From NCBI RefSeq assembly GCF_016901015.1, contig NZ_JAFEUP010000002.1:62001-126000 (forward strand): a stretch of 64,000 nt of DNA. Direction: 5' to 3'. Below are positions 39,572-49,009 of the stretch, one piece after another (position 1 is the stretch's first letter; the number at the start of each line of letters is the position of its first letter). A program made the position numbers and the translations under genes. The notes beneath the pieces are model-generated. The model saw only the letters and a list, made by a program, of their open reading frames with translations, made no database searches and was not told the origin of the DNA. Source of the stretch: Zestomonas insulae. Its GTDB lineage: Bacteria > Pseudomonadota > Gammaproteobacteria > Pseudomonadales > Pseudomonadaceae.

Positions 39572-42187
39572 CTAGATCAGCCCTTCGGATTTCGCCCAGG
39601 CCACCGCCTGGGTGCGGCGATGCACGCCGAGCTTGGTGTTGATGCGCCGCGCATGGCTCTTCACGGTATGCACCGAGATGTACAGCGCCTCGGCGATCTC
39701 CAGGTTGGAGTAGCCCTTGGCGACCAGGTCGAGGACCGTCAGCTCGCGCTTGCTCAGCTCCGGACCGATCACCAGCGAAGCCCCCTGGTACTGCTTGCTT
39801 ACTCGCAGCAGCTGGTGGCGCAGCGCGGCGAACTCCGGATGGCGGAGAAACAGCTCCTCCAGCCAGGGCGCCTGACGCAGCTGCAGGGCCAGCAGCGGCT
39901 TGATCAGCTGCTGCTGTTGCGCCTGGGTGAGGGCCACCAGCAAACACTCATCGGCCCGCGGGTGCTCGCCGGCCATCTCTAGGGTCTCGGCCAGATGCAG
40001 CTGCACCTGGGTGGCCAGGCTGTAGTGCCCGCTGTGCAGGCAGTCATGCTTGAGGCTGTGCAGCTGCTGGCCGGCGAGCTCGAGATTTCCGAGGGCCAGT
40101 TCGACGCGCGCCTGGCTGAGGCGTGCGCGCAGTGGCAGATCGTAGAAGCCGTGCGGCACCAGATAGTGCTGGTTGCCGAGGCGCTGGCAGACCGCCTGAA
40201 CGATGGCCGCGGCGCGCTCCAGTTGTCCTTCGGCCAGCCACAGCTCGCCCTGGGCCAGCTGCAGGGCGTCGCGATACTGCGATTCCGGCACATGCAGCTG
40301 GCGCATCCGCTGCTCGGCCAGGTCGAGCAGGCGTTGCGCGCCATCCAGCTTGCCTTCATCGACGCTCAGCTCGGCCAGGCCGAGGTAGCCGAACAGCAGG
40401 TAGGCGTCACCGCAGCTCTCCGCCTCGCTCACGCCTTGCTCGAACGCCGCTCGCGCGATGTCGGCTTCGCCGGCGTTGGCCCGCAGCACGCCGCGCAGCA
40501 ACTGCAGGCGCGCGCGAATCGGCCCGTGCAGCTCGTTGGCCAGCAGCAGTTGCAGGGACTGTTCGAGCAGCTCCGTCGCGCGCGCGCCTTCGCCCTGCAT
40601 GATCAGCTGGTGAACGATATCGACGCTGAGCAGCGTCTCGAACAGCACGCTGCCGTGCGCGCGGGCCAGGCGCAGGCCTTCGCCGCTGTGTTGCTGGCCG
40701 CGGGCGAGGTCCAGCTCGGCGGTGGCCTGCTGGGCCAGGGCTTGATGGCAGAGAATCCGCGACGACCAGGTCGTCTCGCTCAGGTGCTCCAACGCCGCCT
40801 CGCAGTGCGGCCGGGCACTGGCCAGGCCGCGCAGGCGGTGCAGCACGCCGAGCACCGCCTGATAGTGGGCCAGCAGCTGGCGCTGCTTGTGCGCAGATGG
40901 CTGCGGCAGCAGTTGCACGAGGTCCGCCAGGCAGGCGTCGACCTCGTCGAGGCGCATGCAGAGAATCAACGCCCAGGCCTGCATGATGATCAGCTTCGGG
41001 GTGCTGGCCAGCAGGCTGGCGGGTAGTTCGTTACGCCACTGGAGAAACTGCGCCACGCTCTGGCCGATCAGCAGCTGGCCGTGGCCGTAGCGCTGCAGGT
41101 AGCTGGCCGCCACCTCGGGCTGGCCGGCCAGCAGCGCGTGTTCCACGGCGGCGCGGAAATCGCCGCGTGCGGCGAACCACTGGCAGGCGAGGGTGTGCAC
41201 ATGGTGGGCGGTGCGGTCGCTGGGCAAACGCTTGAGTGTGGTTGCCAGCAGCTGCCAGAGTCGAAAGCCCTCGTCATGCTCGTCCGGTACGCGGATGCAC
41301 AGCTGGCGTGCGCAGAGCTCCGCGACGATCTGCGCGTCGGCCTCGCCCTCCAGCAGGTGATGGCTCAGGTCGGTGGAGAAGCGCGGCATGTGCGCCAGGG
41401 TGAACAGCGCCTGGCGGCACGGCGTCGGCAGCTCGGCCAGCACCTCGCGCTCGAAGTAGTCGAGCAGCAGCTTCGAGGGCGTCGCCAGGCGCGCGGCAAG
41501 CTGTTCGATCGACGAGTCGAGCAACAGCAGGCAGACCCCGGCAAACCAGCCTTCGCTGCAGCGCAGCAGCTGCGTTTGCAGCTCGGCTGGCAGCTGGAAC
41601 TTGAACTGCTTGAGCAGCTGGCTCAGCTCGCGCTCGTTGAGCAGCAGGTCATCGGCGCTGACCCATTGCACATCGTTCTGCAGCCGCAGGCGCGGCAGGT
41701 TCCACGCCGGTCGGCGGCGGCTGCTGATCCACCAGCGCAGCGTGTGCGGCGAGTGCTCCAGCAGGCGGGCAAGGCAATCGTCCAGCGCGGGATTCACCGC
41801 GCTGGGAAAGTCGTCGAGGAAGATCCACAGCGGTTGCGGATAGCGCGACAGCATCTGGCGCAGTTCACTGCCCGGCTCCCCGTCACCATGCGGCAGGCGC
41901 AGTGCCGCCGCCAGGCGCGCCAGCAGGTCCGCCGGCTCCAGCGGCTGGCCCTGCAGGTCGATCCAGAGGGTGCGCGTGCCGAGTCCCACCTGGCGAGCGC
42001 ATTCATTGAGCAGCACGCTCTTGCCGAACCCGGCCGGCGCGCAGATCAGGGTCAAGCGTCGGTCGTTGGCCAGCAGCCGCTCGGCCAGGCGCTGGCGCGG
42101 CACATGGTGGTTGGGAAGATTTGGCAGCGGACGCTCGACTGCGCGGAGTCGGGCACTCGTCGGCAGGACGCGAACATTGTCGTGCAT
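39572..42187 (-). CDS. MalT-like LuxR-family ATP-dependent regulator (LAL)
   Basis: This 871-residue STAND-type regulator has an N-terminal NTPase with Walker A APAGFGKS (50-57) and a Walker B-like PLWIFLDDFPSA. A long helical TPR-like region (about 350-790) follows, then a C-terminal LuxR helix-turn-helix (about 805-868; LVAKGYSNLEIAEALYISVHTVKSHARRI). Length and order match MalT/AlkS/AcoK-type activators, which respond to an inducer with ATP. ATG 42187 is chosen because GAGG lies six bases upstream. The DUF1329/DUF1302 genes are transcribed toward it, 121 bp away on the same strand, so it may close that operon or have its own promoter and activate the pair. Confidence 0.9.
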   Translation of the reverse strand: MHDNVRVLPTSARLRAVERPLPNLPNHHVPRQRLAERLLANDRRLTLICAPAGFGKSVLLNECARQVGLGTRTLWIDLQGQPLEPADLLARLAAALRLPHGDGEPGSELRQMLSRYPQPLWIFLDDFPSAVNPALDDCLARLLEHSPHTLRWWISSRRRPAWNLPRLRLQNDVQWVSADDLLLNERELSQLLKQFKFQLPAELQTQLLRCSEGWFAGVCLLLLDSSIEQLAARLATPSKLLLDYFEREVLAELPTPCRQALFTLAHMPRFSTDLSHHLLEGEADAQIVAELCARQLCIRVPDEHDEGFRLWQLLATTLKRLPSDRTAHHVHTLACQWFAARGDFRAAVEHALLAGQPEVAASYLQRYGHGQLLIGQSVAQFLQWRNELPASLLASTPKLIIMQAWALILCMRLDEVDACLADLVQLLPQPSAHKQRQLLAHYQAVLGVLHRLRGLASARPHCEAALEHLSETTWSSRILCHQALAQQATAELDLARGQQHSGEGLRLARAHGSVLFETLLSVDIVHQLIMQGEGARATELLEQSLQLLLANELHGPIRARLQLLRGVLRANAGEADIARAAFEQGVSEAESCGDAYLLFGYLGLAELSVDEGKLDGAQRLLDLAEQRMRQLHVPESQYRDALQLAQGELWLAEGQLERAAAIVQAVCQRLGNQHYLVPHGFYDLPLRARLSQARVELALGNLELAGQQLHSLKHDCLHSGHYSLATQVQLHLAETLEMAGEHPRADECLLVALTQAQQQQLIKPLLALQLRQAPWLEELFLRHPEFAALRHQLLRVSKQYQGASLVIGPELSKRELTVLDLVAKGYSNLEIAEALYISVHTVKSHARRINTKLGVHRRTQAVAWAKSEGLI

Positions 42188-42266
42188 GGGCAGCCTCGCA
42201 GGCATCAAGACCAGGCCCGCGCGGGGAAGGGGGACTCCCGGCGCGGGCCTGCCGCTTCAGTCATAC

Positions 42267-42284
42267 GGCGCGCTGACGCGCGCC
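42267..42284. repeat. GC-rich hairpin between the DUF1329 and MalT-like genes
   Basis: GGCGCGC and GCGCGCC form a 7-bp stem with a 4-base loop 25 bp after the DUF1329 stop codon. The minus strand has no T-run downstream, so termination would be partial at best. Confidence 0.45.
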
Positions 42285-42308
42285 GCCATTCAGCAGGCAA
42301 TCAGCGGC

Positions 42309-43682
42309 TCAGCGCACACCGGTGCTGCGCAGCGCTGCCGGGGTGTAGGACGACATCGACGATTTGAAGCCGAACTCGAAGGCGTGCTTTTCCTCGTTGT
42401 TCATGCCGATCGCCAGGTAGCGACCGCTGATGATGTCGTACAGCGCCTCGAAGGCGTACGCCGGCGCCTGCGCCTGGTAGTGCTGGGTCAGCATGGCCTG
42501 GCCGATGCGCCACAGTTGGCCGCGGCCGTCGTAGTGCTCGGACATCGCGATCTGCCAGCTGTCCTCGTCGACGTAGAAGCGCCGCTTGGCGTAGATGTTG
42601 CGCTCGCCGCTCTTCAGCGTGGCCTCCACCTCCCAGACGCGGTGCAGCTCGTAGCGCGCGAGTTCCTGGTTGGTGTGCCCCGGCTTGATGATCTCGCTGT
42701 ACTTCACCGACGGCAGGCCGAGGCGGAAGTTGTTGTAGGGGATGTACAGCTCCTTCTTGCCGATCAGCTTCCAGTCGTAGCGGTCCGGCGCGCCGTTGTA
42801 CATGTCGAAGTTGTCGGAGGTGCGCAGGCCGTCGGAGGCAGTGCCCGGGCCGTCGTAGGCGACCTGCGGGGCGCGGCGCACGCGGCGCTGACCGGCGTTG
42901 TAGATCCACGCCATGCGCGGTTCCTTGACCTGGTCGAGCGAGTCATGGACCAGCAGCACGTTGCCGGCCAGGCGCGCCGGGGCGGTCACCCGCTGCTTGA
43001 AGAAGATCAGCGCGTTCTCCGCCTTGTTCGCCGGCAGGTCGGTGATGCTTTCCGGTGACGAGGCTTCGTCCTCGAAGTTGACCAGCGAGTAGGCGCCGTT
43101 GGTCTGCGGCGCGGCCTGCACGATGATGCGCCGCACGCTGCCGCCGCGGTAACGGGTGATGTGGTTCCACACCACTTCCAGACCGTTCTGCGGAATCGGG
43201 AAGGCGTAGTAGCGGCTGTCGGCGAAGTCCTTCAGGCCGTTGCCGCCTTCCAGCAGGGTGGTCTTCTGCGCGCTCAGCTTGGCGGCCTGGTAGACCCGCT
43301 CCGGCAAGGCGGCCGAACGGTGGGTCACGTACACCGGCATCTTGTAGGTGTCCGGATAGCGCTTGAACATCGCGATCTGGCCGACCGCCAGCTTGGACTT
43401 GTACTGCTCGAGGTTCTGCGCGGTGATGGTGAACAGCGGCTGCTCGCCGGCATAGGGATCACCGAGGAAACCTTTGGCATCCACCGGTGCGGCGGTCTGC
43501 GACAGTCCGCCGTCCCAGGCCGGGATGCTGCCGTCGGCGTTGCCGGCCTTCTCGCCGCCCAGCGGTGTCAGGCTGGTGCCGAGTTTGGCCACCTGGTCGG
43601 CGCTGACCGCCGCCATCACGTTGCTGGCCAGCAGGCTCAGCGCCAGGGCGCTGCACTGCAGCATGCGCATATGAATAGTCAT
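42309..43682 (-). CDS. DUF1329 envelope protein (third copy)
   Basis: This 457-residue exported protein has a signal peptide (hydrophobic LQCSALALSLLASNVMA, cleavage near residue 24) and the DUF1329 blocks LGTSLTPLGGEKAGNADG, IPAWDGGL, GQRRVRRAPQ and ELHRVWEV. It is closely related to the copies at 4.7 and 28.3 kb. ATG 43682 follows GGGAG. It starts 20 bp after the DUF1302 gene and is the second gene of the pair. As with the other copies, it is probably a periplasmic or outer-membrane-attached partner of the barrel; no catalytic motif is visible. The adjacent MalT-like activator is the likely regulator. Confidence 0.88.
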   Translation of the reverse strand: MTIHMRMLQCSALALSLLASNVMAAVSADQVAKLGTSLTPLGGEKAGNADGSIPAWDGGLSQTAAPVDAKGFLGDPYAGEQPLFTITAQNLEQYKSKLAVGQIAMFKRYPDTYKMPVYVTHRSAALPERVYQAAKLSAQKTTLLEGGNGLKDFADSRYYAFPIPQNGLEVVWNHITRYRGGSVRRIIVQAAPQTNGAYSLVNFEDEASSPESITDLPANKAENALIFFKQRVTAPARLAGNVLLVHDSLDQVKEPRMAWIYNAGQRRVRRAPQVAYDGPGTASDGLRTSDNFDMYNGAPDRYDWKLIGKKELYIPYNNFRLGLPSVKYSEIIKPGHTNQELARYELHRVWEVEATLKSGERNIYAKRRFYVDEDSWQIAMSEHYDGRGQLWRIGQAMLTQHYQAQAPAYAFEALYDIISGRYLAIGMNNEEKHAFEFGFKSSMSSYTPAALRSTGVR

Positions 43683-43701
43683 CTTATTGTTCTCCCTGAC
43701 C

Positions 43702-45555
43702 TTAGAAATTCACGCCGAAACTGAGCGCGATGAAGTCGCGGTCAGTGATGGTGCTGTAGTCGCCATCAAAGAAGTTGGTGTAACTGAGGCTGGCGGTGTA
43801 GGTGTTCAAGTAGTCGGCATCCAGACCGACGCTGACGGCTTTGGAGCCTTCGTTGAACACCGGGCCGGTGCCGTCGACGTCGTGCGACCAGGCCACGTTG
43901 GGCTTGAGGTTCACCCCGGCGATCACGTCGGTGTAGTCCCAGATGGCGCGCGCGCGGTAGCCCCAGGACGACGAGGTGTAGAAGCCGTGCGAGCCGTACT
44001 GGCGCTGCGCGGCGGCGTTCTCCGGCACGCCGAACACCGCATCGCGGCCATAGCGATTGCCGACGTCGTCGGTCATGCCACCGACATAGGTCACCCCCAC
44101 CTCGCCGACCAGGGTTACGCGCTCCGCACCCATGACCTGATCGATGAAATGCGTGAAGGTGGTCTGCGCCTGGGTGACTTCCTTGCGGTTGTAGCCATGC
44201 GAGACGAGACCGGCCTGATTCAGCGCGCCGGCCACGCCGCCGGTCGGCAGTGCGCCAGCCACGGTGGTTGCCAGTCGCGGGGTCAGGTCGGAAGTGTTGG
44301 TCTGCAGCGGCATGTTCGGGCGGTAGCTGAGTTCACCCGACCAGGCGGTGCCGGTCGGCAGGGTGGTGGCGAAACTCAGGCCGTAGAGGCGGATGTCCTC
44401 GGGGTATTCGAGGAGGTAGCTGCCGCGGCCGAGCAGCACGAACTGCGCCGCCGCGCTGCCATTCGCCGTGGTCAGGCCACCAAACGCGGTGCCCGCCGCC
44501 AGGGCCTGCTGAATGCCGGCGCGGTTGGCGTTCTGCACGCTGACGATCGGCGTGCGGCTGTGATAGTTCATCGCGTAGGCGCCGTATTCGACGTCGTCGC
44601 CCAGCCAGCGCAGGCTCAGGCCCCACTGACCGGAGTCGCGCGCATCGCGGTCGCCGCCACGCGGCACCATCAGGCCTTCCGGCGTGGCGGTGACCCCGGC
44701 CAGCACACCGCCCAGCGGGCTGGCCTGCGCGCCGCGCAACAAGGCAATGCTGTTGGCATCGAGGATGTTGTAGTTGGTGTTGCAGCCATCGGCCGCCACG
44801 TCGGTGCCGGAGAAGAAGGTGCCGCAGTTGTCGATGACGGTCTGGTCCCACTCCAGCTGATAGAAGGCCTCGGCGGAGAGGTCCTGGGTCAGGCTCTGCG
44901 ACATGTAGAACATGTTGACCGGGATCAGGCCTTCCTTGATCTCCGCGCCGGGACGGCGGAAAGCGGAGACGTCGATCGGGTTGATCGAGTTGATGCTGTT
45001 GCCGATGAAAGTGCTCTCACCCCAGCTGACCACCTGCTTGCCCAGGCGCACGCTGCCGGGTTGCTCGGCAACGGTGTAGTTGTAGTAGGCGAAGGCATCC
45101 AGCAGCTGGAAGCCGGACGATTTGGCGCCTTCCTTGCGGCCGTGGTCGTCGATGTCCTTCCACAGCCGGCTTTCGTCCTTCAGTTCGAAGTCGTACCAGT
45201 ACTTGCCGCGGGTGAACACGCCGAAGTCGCCGTACTTCAGCTCGAGGTCGTGGATGCCCTTGAAGATCTTCGAGAAGGTTTCGCCCTTCTTGAAGTTCAG
45301 CCGGCCATCGTCGTTGGTCTGGGTGAAGCCGGTGCCGCGCTTGCCGGTGGCCGGCACCACGTTGGCCGAGCCGACCAGCTTGTTGTCCGGGTCTGCCATG
45401 GACCAGCTGGCGCCGACCGACAGCGACGAATCGAACTGCCCCTCGATCTCCCCAATATTGAAGTTGACGGCATAGGCCGGAGCGGCACTCCCGGTGGCGA
45501 CAGCGATAGCCAGGGCGTGACGCTGGAACACCTTGGGCCATGTTGTTTTTGTCAT
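43702..45555 (-). CDS. DUF1302 outer-membrane barrel-like protein (second copy)
   Basis: This 617-residue secreted protein has a signal peptide ending AYA near residue 29 and the same landmarks as the copy at 29.7 kb: FNIGEIEGQFDSSLSVGASW, GRLNFKKGETFSKIFKG, RGKYWYDFELKDE, LGKQVVSWGESTFIGNSIN, EVTQAQTTFTHF and a C-terminal aromatic residue (SFGVNF). The two differ most in the middle third (residues 240-440), where surface loops would vary with substrate. ATG 45555 follows GGAG. It heads the two-gene unit with DUF1329. No RND/MMPL exporter, a frequent companion elsewhere, is present in the window. Confidence 0.88.
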   Translation of the reverse strand: MTKTTWPKVFQRHALAIAVATGSAAPAYAVNFNIGEIEGQFDSSLSVGASWSMADPDNKLVGSANVVPATGKRGTGFTQTNDDGRLNFKKGETFSKIFKGIHDLELKYGDFGVFTRGKYWYDFELKDESRLWKDIDDHGRKEGAKSSGFQLLDAFAYYNYTVAEQPGSVRLGKQVVSWGESTFIGNSINSINPIDVSAFRRPGAEIKEGLIPVNMFYMSQSLTQDLSAEAFYQLEWDQTVIDNCGTFFSGTDVAADGCNTNYNILDANSIALLRGAQASPLGGVLAGVTATPEGLMVPRGGDRDARDSGQWGLSLRWLGDDVEYGAYAMNYHSRTPIVSVQNANRAGIQQALAAGTAFGGLTTANGSAAAQFVLLGRGSYLLEYPEDIRLYGLSFATTLPTGTAWSGELSYRPNMPLQTNTSDLTPRLATTVAGALPTGGVAGALNQAGLVSHGYNRKEVTQAQTTFTHFIDQVMGAERVTLVGEVGVTYVGGMTDDVGNRYGRDAVFGVPENAAAQRQYGSHGFYTSSSWGYRARAIWDYTDVIAGVNLKPNVAWSHDVDGTGPVFNEGSKAVSVGLDADYLNTYTASLSYTNFFDGDYSTITDRDFIALSFGVNF

Positions 45556-46049
45556 ACGGCTCTCCTTGGATGTGGGTCAAGCAGCGGTGACAGTAGCATG
45601 CGAAAACAGTCAATTTTGCTGGTGAAAGGAGGAATCGCAGTCTTGGTTAAAAAGGATTAATACCGCTCTAGAATGGGGTTTTTAGGCCGCAAGAAGTGTT
45701 ATGAATACTCCGCCATCAGCAATTGATTTAAGGCATATACCCAAGGCATGACTTTATAAGGTGTTGACCCAAATTTCCAATAGTCGATTGGAAGGGGAGC
45801 GCATCGACGCAGGGCAGCCTGGAGGTGAGCTTTGTGTTATCGCTTCAGCGAAGCTGTATAAGAGGGGCGCGTGTTCGCGGTTGGGCCGGAGAGGGGGGCT
45901 GAGCGCTTCGGCCGAAGCGCTGAGTTTGCTGGCGGGAGGTGCGCGTCTGGCCCGCGGTGAGGGGCTGCAGCAAGGTCGACGGCTATGCGCGGAACTGACG
46001 AAGCGGCAGTGGCGGAACGACGGCTCCAGTCTGCGGCGTCAAGCCGGGC
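45556..46049. other. 494-bp intergenic region with a 20-bp palindrome
   Basis: No gene is convincingly supported; an open frame at 45761-46171 has odd composition and overlaps the SulP gene. The first 200 bp are AT-richer and should hold the DUF1302 promoter and any MalT-like activator site. A long perfect palindrome lies at 45902-45921. Confidence 0.6.
45902..45921. repeat. 20-bp perfect palindrome
   Basis: AGCGCTTCGG joined directly to CCGAAGCGCT gives a perfect 10-10 palindrome; two further pairs form outside one mismatch (45899-45924). It lies 128 bp beyond the SulP stop codon on that strand. There is no T-run, so it is not a clear terminator. Confidence 0.55.
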
Positions 46050-47816
46050 CTAAGGCGTCCAGTCGATCTGATGCGCTTCCAGATAGGCATCCACGGCGGC
46101 GCCGAGTGTCGGGTAAAAGATGTCGGCGCCGATGCGCTTCAGCACCTCCAGCCGCTCGAGTTTGTCTTTGACCGGGTCTTTCATTTCGGCGAAGCGCAAT
46201 TCGATGCCTGAGGTCCTCAGGGTCTGCTCCAATTCCACGAGCATGTCCGCCGAGGTCACGTCCACGCTGGTGACCGGCTCGGCGGCGACCACCATGCGGC
46301 GTACGGGCGTCGGTGACTGCCTAACGGCTTCCAGTACGCAGTTCTGAAACAGCTCGGCGTTGGCGAAGAACAACGGAGCATCCCAGCGGAACAGCACCAG
46401 GCCGGGTACCCGGCGGGCGTCGGGGTAGCGCGAGATGTCGTGGTAGCCGCGGATGCCGTCGACACGTCCGAGTACCGCGTAATGCGGCCGCCAACCGTCC
46501 CAGAGAAACTCGATTACCGCGATTACCACCGCGAGCCCGATCCCCGGCACCGCACCGAGTACCGCTACGCCGACGAAACAGCTCATCGACAACCAGAACT
46601 CCCATTGCTGGATGCGGTAGATGCGCTTCAGGTCAGTGAACTCGAACAGGCCAATGGCGGCGGCTATTACCACCGCGGCGAGGGCGCTGTTGGGCAAATG
46701 CTGCAGCAGGTTGGGCGCCAGCAGCAGCAACAGCGACACGCCCAGCGCGCCGAACACCCCGGTGAGCTGCGTCCTGGAGCCGGCCGCCTCGGCCACCGGG
46801 GTGCGTGACGAGCTGCTGCTGATGGGAAAGCCCTGAAACAACCCCGTCGCGAGATTCGCTACGCCCAGGCCGACCATCTCCTGATTGGGATCGACATGCG
46901 CCTGGTTCTTCGCAGCGTAGATGCGTGACAGCACGCTGGTGTCGGCGAACGACACCAGGGCCACGGCAAAGCCACCGACGAGCACGGGCATCAGATCGGC
47001 CAGCTGCAACCAGGGCACCGCGAATGCCGGGAGCCCCTGCGGCAGCTCGCCGAGCACCTTGACGCCGTGATTGCCGGCGAAACCGAGGCTGCCCACCACC
47101 AGGGTCGCCATCACCACGGCAATGAGAATGCCGGGGACGCGCTCGAAGTGCTTGAGCAGCAGGATCAGGGCCAGCGTCCCGGCGCCCACGCCGAAGGCCA
47201 CCCAGTTGGCCTGGCCATCCAGCAGCGCTCGGCCGAGGTTCAGGACGTCGCGCAGCGGCCCACTGCTGTCGATGGAAATACCAAACAGCTTGGGGGTCTG
47301 GCTGATCAGCACCGTCAGGGCAATGCCGTTCATGTAGCCATAGCGAATGGGTTTGGACAGTAGCTCGGTGATGAAACCCAGGCGCACCAGGCCGGCAGCA
47401 ATGCAGACTAGCCCCGAGACCAGCGCCATGGCGCTGGCCAGGGCGATGGCGCGCATCGGGTCGCCAGCGGATAGCGGGAGCACGACGGCGAGGATGATCG
47501 CGGCCAGGGCTGAGTCTGGGCCGAGCACGAGGATACGGCTGGGACCGAAAAGGGCGTACGCCAGCAACGGGACGATGGTGGCGTACAGGCCATAGATGCC
47601 CGGAACACCTGACGCTTCGGCATACGCGATGCCCACCGGAACCAGCATGGTGGTCAGCACCAGCCCAGCCATCAGGTCTTTGGGTAGCCAGCCGGGCTGA
47701 TACTCACGCAGCATTCGTAGCCCCGGCAACCAGCGCCGCCAGCCGACCGCGGCGGGGCCGGCGGCGCGTGAAAGACGCCCAGGCTCGGTAGGGTGGGGCG
47801 GCGGGAGAACGTTCAT
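46050..47816 (-). CDS. SulP-family anion transporter with STAS domain
   Basis: This 588-residue inner-membrane transporter has a SulP core of about twelve to fourteen helices (residues 40-430; TTMLVPVGIAYAEASGVPGIYGLYATI, GFPISSSSSRTPVAEAAGSRTQLTG) and a C-terminal STAS domain (about 450-580; VLFRWDAPLFFANAELF, SVDVTSADMLVELEQTLRTSGIELRF). SulP proteins import sulfate, bicarbonate or other anions. The gene starts 28 bp after the Ca2+/H+ antiporter gene on the same strand, so they probably form an operon, which itself follows the giant hybrid kinase gene. The anion is not determined by sequence. Confidence 0.92.
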   Translation of the reverse strand: MNVLPPPHPTEPGRLSRAAGPAAVGWRRWLPGLRMLREYQPGWLPKDLMAGLVLTTMLVPVGIAYAEASGVPGIYGLYATIVPLLAYALFGPSRILVLGPDSALAAIILAVVLPLSAGDPMRAIALASAMALVSGLVCIAAGLVRLGFITELLSKPIRYGYMNGIALTVLISQTPKLFGISIDSSGPLRDVLNLGRALLDGQANWVAFGVGAGTLALILLLKHFERVPGILIAVVMATLVVGSLGFAGNHGVKVLGELPQGLPAFAVPWLQLADLMPVLVGGFAVALVSFADTSVLSRIYAAKNQAHVDPNQEMVGLGVANLATGLFQGFPISSSSSRTPVAEAAGSRTQLTGVFGALGVSLLLLLAPNLLQHLPNSALAAVVIAAAIGLFEFTDLKRIYRIQQWEFWLSMSCFVGVAVLGAVPGIGLAVVIAVIEFLWDGWRPHYAVLGRVDGIRGYHDISRYPDARRVPGLVLFRWDAPLFFANAELFQNCVLEAVRQSPTPVRRMVVAAEPVTSVDVTSADMLVELEQTLRTSGIELRFAEMKDPVKDKLERLEVLKRIGADIFYPTLGAAVDAYLEAHQIDWTP

Positions 47817-47843
47817 CGAGTGCGCCTGCGAGCGAAGGAAAGT

Positions 47844-48917
47844 TCAGGAGGGCAAGACATCCGGGGTGAAGAAGTAGGCAAGCCCCAAAATCAGGTACAC
47901 GGCGAGCAGCTGTACGCCCTTGAGCCAGTCGGAGCGGCCATCGCCAGCGACCTGGCCGGTGATCAGTACCGCCAGCAGCACGCTGAGCACCAGGCCACCG
48001 GAGAAGGCCAGGTCCATGGGCACGCCACCGACAAAGTAGCTGGCCAGGACCAACACCGGCGCGACAAACAGCGCTACCTGCACGCTGGAGCCGATGGCGA
48101 TAGCCAACGATAGGTCCATGCGGTTCTTCATGGCGGCCGAGATCGCCGAGGAGTGTTCGGCTGCATTGCCGAGAATCGCCACGATGAACACCCCGACGAA
48201 CAGATTGCTCAGGCCCAGTTGGTGCGCGCTGGGCTCGATAGCGCCAACCAGGATCTCGCTGATCCAGGCGATCATCACGGTCGCTGTGCCCAGTACCAGC
48301 AGCGCCTTGGCCTTTGACCAGAGCGGCGTTGCGTGCGGCGTATGTGGGGCATTGGGGTCGCCGGCAAATAGATTCTTGTGGGTCACCAGCGAGTACACCA
48401 GGAACAGGCCGTACACCAGCAACAGCAGCAGCGAGATATACAAGCTCAATGCCTGCAGACCGTCGGGCGCACGGGATGCGACCACCGCGCTGTAGGCGGC
48501 CGGGAGGATCAGGGCAATGGTCGCCAGGGTCAGCAGCGTGGCCTGAGAGCGGGCTGCAGAGGCGTTGTACTGCTGCTCCTGATGGCGCAGCCCGCCGGCG
48601 AGCATGGCCGCGCCGAGCACCAGCAGGATGTTGCCGACGATCGAGCCAACCAAGGACGCCTTGACCACGTCATGCAAGCCGGCGCGCATCGCGCTGAGGG
48701 CGATGATCAGCTCGGTGGCATTGCCGAACGTGGCATTGAGCAGCCCGCCCACACCTTCTCCGGAGCGCTCCGCCAACTGTTCGGTGGCCCGTCCGAGCCA
48801 CCCGGCCAGCGGCACGATGGCCAGCGCCGCGGCCAGAAACACCAGTAGATGTTGCTCCGCCGCGAGCAACTCGACGGCGATTGCGGCGGGGACGAAGACC
48901 AGCATCCAAGTGAGCAT
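47844..48917 (-). CDS. Ca2+/H+ antiporter (CaCA family, CAX type)
   Basis: This 357-residue inner-membrane antiporter has eleven predicted helices and the two alpha-repeat motifs: [16 protein letters not shown] near residues 64-80 and [19 protein letters not shown] near 250-268, with the conserved acidic residues intact. CAX proteins extrude Ca2+ or other divalent cations against protons. The first helix ([16 protein letters not shown]) starts right after ATG 48917. The SulP gene follows at 28 bp, and the hybrid kinase gene ends 92 bp upstream on the same strand. Regulation by the kinase module is possible but unproven. Confidence 0.9.
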   Translation of the reverse strand: MLTWMLVFVPAAIAVELLAAEQHLLVFLAAALAIVPLAGWLGRATEQLAERSGEGVGGLLNATFGNATELIIALSAMRAGLHDVVKASLVGSIVGNILLVLGAAMLAGGLRHQEQQYNASAARSQATLLTLATIALILPAAYSAVVASRAPDGLQALSLYISLLLLLVYGLFLVYSLVTHKNLFAGDPNAPHTPHATPLWSKAKALLVLGTATVMIAWISEILVGAIEPSAHQLGLSNLFVGVFIVAILGNAAEHSSAISAAMKNRMDLSLAIAIGSSVQVALFVAPVLVLASYFVGGVPMDLAFSGGLVLSVLLAVLITGQVAGDGRSDWLKGVQLLAVYLILGLAYFFTPDVLPS

Positions 48918-49009
48918 CGAGACCTTCCTCGCGCTGCTGCGAAGTGCTGCATAAGCAGGGGCTTTGGTAAGAATGGCCCGTGATCGGCCGCGCGTCTAAG
49001 AACCAGCGG

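Noticed and set aside
42267..42284. Hairpin after DUF1329 as a full intrinsic terminator
   Set aside because: The stem is good but no T-run follows on the transcribed strand, so it is listed only as a repeat.
45761..46171. 136-codon plus-strand frame in the gap beside SulP
   Set aside because: Arg/Ser-rich without family resemblance, no good ribosome binding site, and its end overlaps the SulP coding region.
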